From CBDDKW01 sp965230425 (lineage in GTDB: Bacteria > Pseudomonadota > Gammaproteobacteria > UBA1113), in assembly GCA_965230425.1 (NCBI GenBank), contig CBDDKW010000002.1, positions 62,001-126,000 on the forward strand: 64,000 nt of DNA, given 5' to 3'. Shown here piece after piece: positions 36,682 through 46,501 of this stretch. The first letter of the stretch is position 1; each line of letters opens with the position of its first letter. The notes beneath the pieces were generated by a model. It saw only the letters and a list, made by a program, of their open reading frames with translations, was not told the DNA's origin and ran no database searches. Position numbers and translations under genes: made by a program.

Positions 36682-39591
36682 CTACATCATTAAACACATA
36701 TGCCGAGGAGGATTTTCTGGCTCATTATCACCAATACTATCTGCAATAGGTTGTTGAATATCTACTGATTCCATTTCTATGGTAGTATCATCGTTACCTG
36801 TCCTCTGACGATGTGTTTCTCTCAATGCTTGGTAGTCATTATCATCCGGCTCTACCAAATGTAAAGTACTCATTTGCGGCAGTGCGATCACCGGTTCTTC
36901 CCTTGCATGAGCGTTTTGTATTTGTTTGTATAATTTTGTGTTTACACCTGGAGTATCTGCTGTATCAGGTGTTGTGACCGTAGATTTTAAGCCCTGTAAT
37001 GCTCGATCAAGTGTTTCAGTTGCACTACACTTAGTCCGATATGTACGGCTTCCCTCGTTTGCTTCACCATAGGGTTGAGCATCATCGCCCTTGCTTGCCA
37101 TACAGGTGTTATATTGATTCCTAAAGCCATTGATTTTTGAGGTTACGAAATAGGAGGCGTTTTTTAGTAAGTCTACCATCGACATCACATTGACATTACC
37201 TGCTTGGAAAATGGCAAAGACTGCAAAAATATTTGCTACAATGTCGGTGTAATGATCACAAACGTACTCGAAGAACTGCTCCAGAGTCTCTTGTTTACAT
37301 ATGAGCTCAAAGAAGCTTTCAAAAGATAGGCGGCTAATATTACCATAGCCTACACCACTGATGAAAATCAGCTCTAGACAAACAGCTACGACGGCAGCGA
37401 GTATTACTGCGGTGAAGCCTCTGGCCAGTAGATTAATAAATACACCACGATAGCGGGGGAAAAAATGGCAAATCGTTTCTATTAACTCATGTTGCATGCG
37501 AGTATAAGTAGCAGGTAAGTGACTCACTTTATTAACGCAATTAATGGCATTAATCATGTAGAGCGCCCATTTACCAAAGAAGGCAAAGAGAGAGAAAGCT
37601 ACGGCGCAAATATCACGAATGACCGTGAAGGTTGTTGATGTTGGAAATTTAAATGCCGACCAAAGCAGATTGGCGAGGATATTAAACGCCTGAGCATTTT
37701 TATCAAAATAAGGTGAAACAGAAATCGTTGATAGAGGATAATTCCAAGTAAAGATTAAGCCGGCTCCAATACCTGCGAGCGCTTTGTTTAGCCAGCTTGG
37801 TATTCTATAACGCCAAGCTGATTGTGTAGGCGTCCAGGGTACATTCATGACTCTACCTAAATGCATCATAAGATAGACCTGTTCTGCTTGGGTAAGACCT
37901 TGGCCTATCTCAGTGACAATCATATCGTATAAGATCTTTCTTGCATTGGCCGCTTTAGCGCTCGGTTGAAATAGCCCAAAGGCAGAGTCTTGCTCTTCGC
38001 TTCGGAGAATTTGTTGCATTTCTGCTTCTGTAGACGGAGCAATACGCATCCAATCTGATGCTCTTAGTAGTAAGCGCAATTGTTCATCAGCATCATGTTT
38101 ATATAATTCTGTGATTACTCTGTCGAGGTAGTCATATACAGCTTTTTGTTCACGTTGAAATAGTAAACGGATCCAGAATAATGCCGTGGGCATGCCCGAT
38201 TGAAAGCCAAGTACGGCATTAGGTACAAAAGTCATAATTGCTACCCTGACCATATGTTTAAGCTGTTTAGAGGAAAGGTCGTTTAGATTAATGTCATGTA
38301 AATCTACACCTGGGAATTGTTTGGCTAAGTAGCCTTGTATATTCATGACAACCACTGCAAAGGCTGCTGCTGCACAGGATGCAGCGGCAGCTCGAATAGG
38401 CCGTTTATATTTCCCAGAATTGTTTAATTGAGTAATGAAGACATCTAAGTGGGTAAAAAAATTATATAAGTTAAAGCCATAGAGTAACATATTCAGTATG
38501 GCGGATGTCCAAAAGGCTTGCGATGTGAAGAATGAGAGAGCGCCTTCAGACAGGAGCCAATCAAAGTGGGGTAAATAAAACTTAGCACCTTCCTCACCCA
38601 CATCACCACTAGCATAACCACCAAGACAAAAGAATACGGACAGTGGAAAGGCCGCCCACCAGCGTGAAAGGAACCAAACAGTACCATTACCTAATTTTTT
38701 TAGATAGGTTTTTATAAAGCCTGCTTGCGATGGTGCATCATGTGCCGCAGTTAACGGCGTAGTTTCATTGGCATTAACACTACCAACAGACGGCGTCATC
38801 GGGTCATGAGAGGTAATGCCGACCTTTCTACGCACCCGGGTGAAAAACATCAGCGGTCCTTCTTTTTCCTCTGCTGTGTCTGGAATGGCAAATTGCATAC
38901 CTGCGCGAAGATTAACTCCTGATATTGAAGGTGATGTTTGTAAGCGCTGTTGGAAATCTTCAAGCGTTTCGTCTGTGTTGATGTAGCCTTTGGTTCGTAG
39001 ATACTCCTCTAAACGATCTCTTCTTTGTTTTTTTGTATCAAGTTTTTCCTTATACTCCTCTTGGCTCATCTCTGTCGGTATTCTTTCTTCTGGGGTTCTC
39101 TGATTATGGGTATGGAATGCTGTTGTTAGCTCAGTGATTAACTCTTGGAGATCTTCTGGGGTTAAATTACCAAGTTCTTCATCTTCTATGTTAAGGGTGG
39201 AATGATATCCTGGGGGGCTATGATCAGCAGCACTACGGCCAGAGGTACCAACAATGTCATCAAAGTCTTGTTGTCGATTCCCTACTGGAATTCCTGCACC
39301 GCCGAGTTGGGTCTCGGGATCGAAAGAAGTAAAACGTTGATGAGTAACAGGCTGTCCACTAGCGAACTCGAACTCTGTTGGAGTAACTTCAGTACTTGTA
39401 CTTAGGGGGGCATCTCCTCCTGATTGACGATAAGTAACAGTCACAGGCAAGCGGGTGGTTGTTGTTGCGCTTACTACGACGCCTCCAGCATTTGTTGAGT
39501 CTCCATGGGGTTGCGGAGCGAGCATATTAGTGGCGTGTGTATAAGAAGAACGGGTAGGGCTGGGCAGTTGGCCTTGTGATTTATCAATCAT
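36682..39591 (-). CDS. Large multi-pass protein with C-terminal CaaX box, effector candidate
   Basis: I do not recognise a family. The 969-residue product has a disordered Ser/Thr/Pro-rich N-terminus to about residue 290. Eight to ten hydrophobic segments spread over residues ~300-810 follow, for example WWAAFPLSVFFCLGGYASG, FAVVVMNIQGYLA and GFTAVILAAVVAVCLELIFI. A hydrophilic tail of about 130 residues ends in PPRHMCLMM. CLMM fits the eukaryotic CaaX prenylation signal with Cys at position -4 and Met last, which favours farnesyl. Dot/Icm effectors with CaaX boxes are known. AGGAT precedes the ATG. Being an effector is inference from size, disorder, the CaaX box and the host's Dot/Icm locus. 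Confidence 0.65.
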   Translation of the reverse strand: MIDKSQGQLPSPTRSSYTHATNMLAPQPHGDSTNAGGVVVSATTTTRLPVTVTYRQSGGDAPLSTSTEVTPTEFEFASGQPVTHQRFTSFDPETQLGGAGIPVGNRQQDFDDIVGTSGRSAADHSPPGYHSTLNIEDEELGNLTPEDLQELITELTTAFHTHNQRTPEERIPTEMSQEEYKEKLDTKKQRRDRLEEYLRTKGYINTDETLEDFQQRLQTSPSISGVNLRAGMQFAIPDTAEEKEGPLMFFTRVRRKVGITSHDPMTPSVGSVNANETTPLTAAHDAPSQAGFIKTYLKKLGNGTVWFLSRWWAAFPLSVFFCLGGYASGDVGEEGAKFYLPHFDWLLSEGALSFFTSQAFWTSAILNMLLYGFNLYNFFTHLDVFITQLNNSGKYKRPIRAAAASCAAAAFAVVVMNIQGYLAKQFPGVDLHDINLNDLSSKQLKHMVRVAIMTFVPNAVLGFQSGMPTALFWIRLLFQREQKAVYDYLDRVITELYKHDADEQLRLLLRASDWMRIAPSTEAEMQQILRSEEQDSAFGLFQPSAKAANARKILYDMIVTEIGQGLTQAEQVYLMMHLGRVMNVPWTPTQSAWRYRIPSWLNKALAGIGAGLIFTWNYPLSTISVSPYFDKNAQAFNILANLLWSAFKFPTSTTFTVIRDICAVAFSLFAFFGKWALYMINAINCVNKVSHLPATYTRMQHELIETICHFFPRYRGVFINLLARGFTAVILAAVVAVCLELIFISGVGYGNISRLSFESFFELICKQETLEQFFEYVCDHYTDIVANIFAVFAIFQAGNVNVMSMVDLLKNASYFVTSKINGFRNQYNTCMASKGDDAQPYGEANEGSRTYRTKCSATETLDRALQGLKSTVTTPDTADTPGVNTKLYKQIQNAHAREEPVIALPQMSTLHLVEPDDNDYQALRETHRQRTGNDDTTIEMESVDIQQPIADSIGDNEPENPPRHMCLMM

Positions 39592-39740
39592 TATTTATCC
39601 TAAATATTTATTATTTTTATAAGTTTATTATGTTCACGCAAGCAATACTTAAGTAGTATCTTTAACATGAACTGATAGTATGTTACACCATTACAACTAA
39701 TAAGTCCTCCCTTCTCTGGTTATTGAGTAATGTTGATGAG

Positions 39741-41009
39741 TTATGTTGTTAGTACCGTCGCCGGGCTAGGTGAGCGATACCCATAGGGAGTCCCTTCGTA
39801 TGCATGGGGGCCATTATGAATAGTTGTACCAGTAGTAGCAGGAGACGGTTGGTTTCCTTCTGAAATTGTCAGTTTAAAAAAGGTATGAGAGCCTATGCCT
39901 ATCACACACTCTCTTTCAAGAGGAGGTCTCTCTAAAGAACAATTGTCTGTTGTATTACTATACGTTGTTGGTGATGTAGTTAAAAATTTGCCTTGCACAA
40001 CAATTCGAAATTCAGCGCCACGTTGTTGTAACCTTACTTGCAACTCATTCCCATCTTGTGACGAAGAGGGTGCTAAGGATACGACTTCTGTTGATGTCTC
40101 ATCTAGATGATCTTGTGAAGGATTATCATCATCATCAGTATCAACAACCATCATTTCATCTAGTGGTTCTTGTGAGTGAGGGCCTTGACTGCTTACAGCA
40201 CTACCAGGATCGCTGCCCCTCATTGAATCTTGACTTGAAGAGGTACTGAAATATGTTTCCTGACTTGATGTGATGTGAGTACCCGGAGTCTGAGACAAGG
40301 ACCCGAAACTCTCTGAGTGTGGAGATTGGCCAAATGTAAAGCTATGAGGTGTTTTTTTTGTCGGCTGACGTTTCGGAGTGATTACAGTCATGGTTATATC
40401 ACTTTCCTGCTCCGGTGGGCTTGCTGCATTGCCAACTTCTGTTGGCTCAGGTGTTGAGGAGGCAGGCGGGTCGGTTTCTATTTTAAGAGGAAGAGTCTGT
40501 GCACGCCTTAGTGCTCTGTTGCGATCTGGTTCTTGAGAAGATAACCCAGGATTGTGCAGAAGCTCTAATGCTGTTTGCGTACTGCCACCTGATGTCGCAT
40601 CACCAGCTTTGCTCTTATTACGATGTTGTGTCGGTGGACTAGTGATAGGGCTATTGGGTATTGAGTCTGTGCTTCTTGGGCTATCAGAGGATAGTGAGCC
40701 ATCAGAACTTGCACTGTTTCTGCGCCTATGAGGCGATCTAGGGGAGGTGGTGGTGCCCATGGAATCAAAATTTTCTTGGAAGTAGAGTGCAGTTTGGTGC
40801 AAGGCATCAGGTTCAGTGCTGTGGAGGCGCGGTGATGAGTGGCCGCTGGAATCTTCAGAAGTTCTTGCTCTTGAGAATGGTCCACTGCTATAGGGGCTGT
40901 ACCGTTCTGAGAGATGAGGAGGTACAGAATGACGGGAGCCATTTACTCCAGATGTGTGTGAACCTCTGACCGGTAGTCTGTCCGGGCCTCCGCTTTGAGC
41001 TCTTTGCAT
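39741..41009 (-). CDS. Disordered Ser/Thr/Pro-rich protein, effector candidate
   Basis: The 422-residue product has no recognisable domain over its first 310 residues. It is dominated by Ser, Thr, Pro and charged residues with repeated SPR, SSQ and SQE motifs (SPHRRRNSASSDGSLSSDSP, SSQETYFSTSSSQDSMRGSD). A short structured part near residues 320-400 looks beta-rich (LQVRLQQRGAEFRIVVQGKF, CVIGIGSHTFFKLTI). GAGAGAG lies upstream of the ATG. It is 150 bases from the CaaX-box gene and on the same strand, so they may be co-transcribed. The dense SP/SQ/TP sites are typical of proteins phosphorylated in eukaryotic cells. An effector role is inferred. Confidence 0.55.
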   Translation of the reverse strand: MQRAQSGGPDRLPVRGSHTSGVNGSRHSVPPHLSERYSPYSSGPFSRARTSEDSSGHSSPRLHSTEPDALHQTALYFQENFDSMGTTTSPRSPHRRRNSASSDGSLSSDSPRSTDSIPNSPITSPPTQHRNKSKAGDATSGGSTQTALELLHNPGLSSQEPDRNRALRRAQTLPLKIETDPPASSTPEPTEVGNAASPPEQESDITMTVITPKRQPTKKTPHSFTFGQSPHSESFGSLSQTPGTHITSSQETYFSTSSSQDSMRGSDPGSAVSSQGPHSQEPLDEMMVVDTDDDDNPSQDHLDETSTEVVSLAPSSSQDGNELQVRLQQRGAEFRIVVQGKFLTTSPTTYSNTTDNCSLERPPLERECVIGIGSHTFFKLTISEGNQPSPATTGTTIHNGPHAYEGTPYGYRSPSPATVLTT

Positions 41010-41272
41010 TGTAGTTCTCTCTCGCTATGATTAGTTTATGTTTTTCGAAAAATACTGGAAGTTCAATATATCCTAAATGTGGCATATTGTGTTTTTTTAT
41101 TTCGTTATATTTCTTACTTAGATCATTTTGAGATATCAATCCAGGCAAAATTTTAGTGCAAGAATTTTGCAAATGCAACTTATTTTTGAATTATTTTTCG
41201 CTTTTTTCTTTAGATGGTGTATAATCGGCCTCCATTCATTTTTAAGTCATTATTCTTACAAAGATTTTATTG

Positions 41273-42309
41273 ATGTCAAAACGTAAAGCAGTTGCTCTTA
41301 TTTCCGGTGGTTTGGATTCCATGTTGGCTGCTAAGCTCATGTTAGAACAGGGAATTCATGTAGAGGGTATTAACTTTTTCACGGGTTTTTGCGTGGAGGG
41401 TCATACCCATGCAGTGCGCAAGCAGGCAAAGCCCAAGCGCAATAATGCCCTGTGGGTGGCAGAACAACTTGGTATTAAGCTGCATATCATTGATGTGGTG
41501 GAAGCGTACAAAGATGTATTATTAAAACCAAAGCATGGTTATGGTGCAAACTTAAATCCTTGTTTAGACTGTAAAGTTTTTATGGTACAGCAGGCAATGC
41601 GCTGGCTCAAAGAACATGATTTTGATTTTGTGGTGACAGGCGAGGTGATTGGTCAACGACCAAAGTCACAAAAAAAAAGTACTTATGCCTGTTAGTGGCA
41701 AAAGAGTCTGGCGCTAATGATTTACTACTACGCCCTCTCTGTGCAAGAAACTTAGAGCCTACTCTGCCTGAACGAGAGGGGTGGGTGCAGCGTGAAAAGT
41801 TGTTAGATATCACGGGCCGTGGCCGCCAACGACAAATTCGTTTAGCCGAGGAACTTAATATCAGTGATTATGCTCAGCCAGCAGGGGGATGCTGTTTTCT
41901 TACTGATGAAGCCTATTCGCGCAAATTAGTGGATCTATGGCAAAGTCAAGGTAAGCGGGACTATGAGCTAGATGATATTATGTTACTTAAAATTGGTCGG
42001 CATTTACGTCCGCAGCCACATTTTAAAATGATTATTGCCCGGGAAGAGGGTGAAGGTCGCTTTTTAAGAGGTTATGCAAAACGATTTGTTGCCTTGTCTA
42101 CGACAAGCTGTGGGGGGCCTCTGGCCCTTATCGATGGTGAGGTCTCAGGCGCTGATCTTGATTTAGCCGCACGAGTATTAGCTCGTTTTAGTCAGGGGCG
42201 TGATGCAACTGAAGTAAGTGTGAAGATTGAGCAGCCTGCTGGTGAGACAGTGGAGTTGACGGTGACACCCATGCCAAGCGATAGCGTACCTCAGGAGTGG
42301 TATGTATGA
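41273..42309 (+). pseudogene. ThiI-like PP-loop ATPase (thiouridine synthesis family), frameshifted or recoded
   Basis: Two adjacent frames together make one protein of about 345 residues. The first part (41273-41694) carries the PP-loop SGGLDSMLAAKLML, a GANLNPCLDCKVFM Cys pair and GEVIGQRPKSQKK. The second (41695-42309) continues with VAKESGANDLLLRPLCARNL, PEREGWVQREKLLDI and AGGCCFLTDEAYSRKLV. The break is at a run of nine A (41670-41678); ten A, or a -1 slip, would join them. The family is annotated as ThiI-like or tRNA-thiouridylation enzymes. A TusA-like gene overlaps the end by four bases (ATGA), suggesting sulfur relay. It could be a one-base deletion, an assembly error, polymerase slippage, or programmed -1 frameshifting. 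Confidence 0.75.
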
Positions 42310-42539
42310 CCTATGAGCTAGATGCACGCCATTTACTATGCCCGATGCCTGTGATCCGCGTCCAAGAATTTATAAAGGACTTGCAGGCAGGCGATATCGT
42401 CGAGGTGAGTTGTACGGATCCAGGTACCCAATATGATATTCCGGCTTGGTGTAAGGTGCATGGGCATCGACATTTGAGCACTAAAGTATATAATTTAGAA
42501 ACAATCATTACTGTACAAATAGGAGATGAGCATGTCTGA
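42306..42539 (+). CDS. TusA/SirA-family sulfur carrier protein
   Basis: TusA-like proteins carry persulfide sulfur on a Cys to tRNA thiolation or molybdenum cofactor enzymes. The 77-residue product has the diagnostic ELDARHLLCPMPVIRVQEFI with the active Cys in LCPMP. AGGAG lies eight bases before the ATG at 42306; the GTG at 42297 is less likely. The start overlaps the upstream ThiI-like stop (ATGA) and its end overlaps glnA by eight bases. A role as sulfur donor for the upstream enzyme is inferred. Confidence 0.88.
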   Translation: MTYELDARHLLCPMPVIRVQEFIKDLQAGDIVEVSCTDPGTQYDIPAWCKVHGHRHLSTKVYNLETIITVQIGDEHV

Positions 42540-43938
42540 TGCGGTTCGAGAGTTAATTAAAACACATGATGCTAAATTTGTAGATTTACGTTTTACTGAT
42601 CTGGTGGGAAAAGAGCAACATTTGACCATGTCAGCCGCTACCGCAGATGATGATTTTTTTAACAATGGTAAAATGTTTGATGGCTCATCCATCCGAGGGT
42701 TCAAGGGTATCAGTGAGTCAGATATGATTTTAATGCCAGATCCAAGTACAGCAGTACTTGATCCTTTCTATACTCATCCAACCATTGTGTTACGCTGTGA
42801 CGTAGTAGAACCAAGTACTATGTTAGGTTATGACCGTTGCCCGCGCTCACTCGCGCGTCGGGCCGAGGAATATTTAAAATCCACGGGTATCGCGGATACC
42901 TGTAATGTAGGTCCAGAGCCCGAATTTTTCATCTTAGATGATGTGCGTTGGCAAATTGATATTAATACCGCTAGCTATAAAATTGATTCTGAAGAAGGTA
43001 TATGGAATTCATCGGCAGTGTTTGATGGCGGCAATATTGGTCATAGACCACAGGTGAAAAATGGTTATTTTCCTGTACCGCCCGTAGACTCCTCTCAGGA
43101 CATTCGTTCCGCTATGTGCTTAACTTTGGAAGAAATGGGGATGGAAGTTGAAGTACATCACCATGAAGTTGCTACTGGGAATCAAAATGAATTAGGTGTG
43201 CGTTTTAATAGTTTATTACGTAAAGCAGATGAATTGTTAACATTAAAATACGTGGTACAAAATATAGCACATATGTACGGTAAAACAGCAACATTTATGC
43301 CAAAACCACTTGTGGGTGATAATGGTAATGGCATGCACTGTCATCAATCATTGAGTAAAGATGGTGAGAATATTTTTGCAGGTGATGGTTATGCTGGGTT
43401 ATCCGATACAGCTTTATATTATATAGGTGGTATCATCAAACATGCGCGCGCATTAAATGCTTTTACCAATGCCTCAACAAATAGTTATAAACGTTTAGTG
43501 CCTGGTTTTGAAGCTCCTGTATTACTGGCTTATTCAGCACGTAATCGCTCAGCATCTATTCGTATTCCTCATATTCCTAATCCTAAGGGACGACGTATCG
43601 AAGTACGCTTCCCTGATCCGACAGCGAATCCTTACTTTGCATTTACAGCGATGCTAATGGCAGGCTTAGATGGTATACGTAATAAGATACATCCAGGTGA
43701 GCCAATGGATAAAGACTTATACGATTTACCGCCGGAAGAGATGCATGATATTCCAGCAGTGTGCGCAAGTCTTGGTGAGGCATTACAAGCATTAGATGAG
43801 GATCGTGGCTTCCTATTAGAAGGGGGTGTTTTCACCAACGATTTGATCGATGCATACATTGCTACTAAGGGTGATGATGTAACTCGAGTCGGCGCAACGA
43901 CGCATCCGTTGGAGTTTGAACTTTACTACTCTCTCTAA
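42532..43938 (+). CDS. glnA: Glutamine synthetase type I (GSI-beta)
   Basis: GlnA makes glutamine from glutamate, ammonia and ATP. The ATG at 42532 has AGGAG six bases upstream and gives 468 residues; an ATG at 42526 touches the ribosome-binding site. Catalytic motifs are intact: MFDGSSIRGFKGISESDM, GPEPEFFILDD, EVEVHHHEVATGNQNE, NGNGMHCHQSLSK and RNRSASIRIP. The adenylylation site is in KDLYDLPPEE, with Tyr at residue 397 from this start, the same number as in E. coli, which supports the start and regulation by GlnE. It overlaps the TusA-like gene by eight bases. Confidence 0.97.
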   Translation: MSDAVRELIKTHDAKFVDLRFTDLVGKEQHLTMSAATADDDFFNNGKMFDGSSIRGFKGISESDMILMPDPSTAVLDPFYTHPTIVLRCDVVEPSTMLGYDRCPRSLARRAEEYLKSTGIADTCNVGPEPEFFILDDVRWQIDINTASYKIDSEEGIWNSSAVFDGGNIGHRPQVKNGYFPVPPVDSSQDIRSAMCLTLEEMGMEVEVHHHEVATGNQNELGVRFNSLLRKADELLTLKYVVQNIAHMYGKTATFMPKPLVGDNGNGMHCHQSLSKDGENIFAGDGYAGLSDTALYYIGGIIKHARALNAFTNASTNSYKRLVPGFEAPVLLAYSARNRSASIRIPHIPNPKGRRIEVRFPDPTANPYFAFTAMLMAGLDGIRNKIHPGEPMDKDLYDLPPEEMHDIPAVCASLGEALQALDEDRGFLLEGGVFTNDLIDAYIATKGDDVTRVGATTHPLEFELYYSL

Positions 43939-43966
43939 AATAGCGTCATCTTCAAATAGCGTCGTC

Positions 43967-44069
43967 TTTTTCTCTGTAGCGTTGTTGTGGCTTACTTTTG
44001 AGAGGTGGTCATTTACTTCGTGTAAACTCCCCCACTCAAAAGTAAGCCACGCCTAGCTACAGAGAAAAA
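43967..44069. repeat. Nested inverted repeat downstream of glnA
   Basis: Outer arms TTTTTCTCTGTAGC (43967-43980 with 44056-44069) and inner arms GTGGCTTACTTTTGAG (43987-44002 with 44035-44050) are perfect complements. Together they form a long hairpin 30 bases after the glnA stop. It could terminate glnA and the convergent DUF4124 gene, or be a small palindromic mobile unit. Confidence 0.65.
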
Positions 44070-44171
44070 TACTTGCTCTTTGATGCTATGAATCATGATT
44101 TTGTTGACAACGCTTTTTACTCTACTGGCTAAAGAAACAGATGCTGCATACCTATGCTACAGTTATCCTTC

Positions 44172-44729
44172 CTAGTTATTTCCTGAATTAATCACTGGTG
44201 GTGCGGGGGTACGGATGCTGGCTTTATGCAGATAAATCGTTACCGGGTTACTGCTGATCAGTACTTGATTTTTAGAGTCGATAATTTCTGCGGTGAGTTG
44301 ATGCTCGCCACGGTCGATGCCTTGTAGAGAAAAGCTACTGCCGCCTTTGACTTTGGTAGCGGGTTTACCATCCACTAAAATCACCAAGCTATCATTCATG
44401 CGAATTTTAGGCGTGATACTTGCCTGGCCAGTGATGATCCCAGGGTTACTCCAAATGGTCGCCTCATTTTGCGGTTCGACAATACTAAGCTGGGTATATT
44501 TAAATTGTTTTTTTTCTGTCTTTTTAGTAGTTGGCTTTGGGGCGACATTTTTTTCAGGTGCTGTGTAAGATTGTAGTGGGGGAAGATTGATTTCTTTTGC
44601 TCCCTTTTGTGGCGAATCAGAAAATACAGGATTGCCTTGAGCATCTTTAGTTTGATAGATAGTTTCAGCACTGCTTATGGCAGGTAATAATATTAATAAT
44701 AACGTGATGTTAAGAATGAAAGGCTTCAT
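44172..44729 (-). CDS. DUF4124 domain-containing exported protein
   Basis: The 185-residue product has a signal peptide (FILNITLLLILLPAISSA). The short DUF4124 domain follows, with its ETIYQTKDAQGNPVFSDSP pattern. A Lys/Thr/Pro linker leads to a beta-rich C-terminal domain (TIWSNPGIITGQASITPKI, GSSFSLQGIDRGEHQLTAEI) that looks immunoglobulin-like. Genes of this kind are often found next to glnA in gammaproteobacteria, as here. The function is unknown; a periplasmic location is likely. AAGGGG lies five bases before the ATG. Confidence 0.85.
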   Translation of the reverse strand: MKPFILNITLLLILLPAISSAETIYQTKDAQGNPVFSDSPQKGAKEINLPPLQSYTAPEKNVAPKPTTKKTEKKQFKYTQLSIVEPQNEATIWSNPGIITGQASITPKIRMNDSLVILVDGKPATKVKGGSSFSLQGIDRGEHQLTAEIIDSKNQVLISSNPVTIYLHKASIRTPAPPVINSGNN

Positions 44730-44741
44730 TTGTTCCCCTTG

Positions 44742-46094
44742 TTAACTAACAATTGCATTGGCAAAAATCAATAAAATAGCCAGTGGCGTGACGTAGCGCA
44801 TGGCAAATCGCCATGAGGTGAAAAGCTTTTTATTTGTTAACGCTAATTCCTCACTCACATGTTCCTTGCGTAAACACCACACAGCAAAAATAGACACTAA
44901 TAAACCACCGAGGGGTAGCATAATATTTGCCGTGAGATAATCAATTATCTGGAAGAAATTCAATCCGAATAAACGATATTCATCCCAATGATTAAATGAA
45001 AAGACGGTACCAAAGCCGATAACCCAAATTACGCTGGCGCTTAGAATAGCTGCACGCTTGCGAGAGATCCCTCGTGTTTCTACGAGCCAAGCTACAGTCG
45101 GTTCCAGTAAAGATAAGGTCGATGTAAACGCTGCAAAAACTAGCATAATAAAAAATAAGACGGAAAAGACTAATCCATACGGCATTTGACTAAAGGCTAG
45201 GGGAAGCGTTTTAAAAATTAAACCGGGACCATCAGCGGGTGTTAAGCCGTTAGCAAAGACAATAGGGAATATAGCTAAGCCGGCCAGTAAGGCTACAAAT
45301 GTATCTGCAAATGCAATGGTAACGGCTGAGTTAGCGATAGATATTTTCTTAGGTAAATACGCGCCGTACATCATAATAGATCCCGTGGCGACACTGAGAG
45401 AGAAAAATGCTTGGCCTAATGCAACTACCATAATATGTGGGGTGAGTTTGCTAAAGTCAGGGTTAAACAAATAATGTATAGTCGTCATAAAGTAGCCGCT
45501 TTCAATACCATAAATGACAAGAATGAAGAGTAAGATCAACATGGCTGGAAACATTATACGTACTGCACGTTCAATACCTTCTTCGATGCCACGGGCAATG
45601 ACATAGCCCGTGGTGGCCATGATAACTGTGTGCCAAAAGGCAAGCTTTGTCGGATTAGTCACAAGCGATGCGAAGCTGGTCTCAATGCTGGCGGGAGTTG
45701 CATGCTGAAATGCGCCGATCAAAGATTTATAAACATAAGCCAATGCCCAACCGGCAACAACACTATAATAGGTTAAAATTAAAAAACCTGCCAGGATTGT
45801 CATACCGCCTACCCAGCGCCATTGTTTTGACAAATTACTTTCCTGGGCCATGGTTTGCATACTGGTGGCAGGGTTACGGCGACCATTGCGGCCGATGGCT
45901 ATTTCCGCCATCATCACAGGGATACCCACTAAGAAAATACATATTAAGTAGACGATGACAAAGGCACTGCCACCATTCTGACCAGCTACATATGGAAATT
46001 TCCAAATATTGCCTAAGCCGACAGCGGCTCCAGTGGCTGCTAGTATGAAAGTCCATTTGGACGACCATTCACCGTGCATGGAAGAGCGTTGCAT
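44742..46094 (-). CDS. NSS-family sodium-dependent transporter (LeuT-like)
   Basis: This family imports amino acids or related solutes with sodium. The 450-residue product has about eleven to twelve membrane helices. The first helix pattern WTFILAATGAAVGLGNIWKF and the next, GGSAFVIVYLICIFLVGIP, are diagnostic. Helix-six- and helix-eight-like segments VALGQAFFSLSVATGSIMMY and FFIMLVFAAFTSTLSLLEPT hold sodium- and substrate-site residues. The substrate cannot be assigned. AAGGA precedes the ATG. Confidence 0.92.
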   Translation of the reverse strand: MQRSSMHGEWSSKWTFILAATGAAVGLGNIWKFPYVAGQNGGSAFVIVYLICIFLVGIPVMMAEIAIGRNGRRNPATSMQTMAQESNLSKQWRWVGGMTILAGFLILTYYSVVAGWALAYVYKSLIGAFQHATPASIETSFASLVTNPTKLAFWHTVIMATTGYVIARGIEEGIERAVRIMFPAMLILLFILVIYGIESGYFMTTIHYLFNPDFSKLTPHIMVVALGQAFFSLSVATGSIMMYGAYLPKKISIANSAVTIAFADTFVALLAGLAIFPIVFANGLTPADGPGLIFKTLPLAFSQMPYGLVFSVLFFIMLVFAAFTSTLSLLEPTVAWLVETRGISRKRAAILSASVIWVIGFGTVFSFNHWDEYRLFGLNFFQIIDYLTANIMLPLGGLLVSIFAVWCLRKEHVSEELALTNKKLFTSWRFAMRYVTPLAILLIFANAIVS

Positions 46095-46501
46095 AATCTA
46101 TGTCCTTATAGAGCTTGGTGCCTAGTAATATTTGCCTGCGCGAACCAAGCTAAACTTGATCCCTCGCCGCTTGCCTCGGGAATTTTTATTTACTTATCTT
46201 AATGAAATTTTCATTGTAAAGAAAGGTGTTGTTATCTTACGCTTTAGATGATCAAAATGTATGAAACTTGTGTGTTTATCTGTCAAGCCGAGTAAAGAGT
46301 TCTCTCAAGGATGTAGTTGAGAGTTGGCAGATAAACACACAAGTTTCCAATAGCCATGCTGTGTTTAGTGTTAAGTAAGCACTAGGTAATATTTACTATT
46401 CACCGATATAGGGTTAATCGACTATGCTAATAGTATGTGGGTGTGTTGTTTTAGTGCTGCTAGTTAAGTTTGTGCTAAGGTTAACAAGACCGGAGTAGTG
46501 A
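46095..46501. other. Divergent intergenic region with a long hairpin
   Basis: About 400 bases between the NSS gene and hspQ, with promoters expected on both sides. The main visible structure is the inverted repeat at 46263-46347. I see no gene and could not pick out a heat-shock (sigma-32) promoter with confidence. Confidence 0.35.
46263..46347. repeat. Inverted repeat with 20-bp perfect arms
   Basis: Arms GAAACTTGTGTGTTTATCTG (46263-46282) and its exact complement (46328-46347) enclose a 45-base loop. It is similar in layout to the palindromes after the acetolactate synthase gene and glnA, but not in sequence. Confidence 0.7.

Noticed and set aside
39645..39670. CTTAAG and CTTTAA pair upstream of the CaaX-box gene as a PmrA site
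   Set aside because: The half-sites are 12 to 13 bases apart, not 11, and only two are present.
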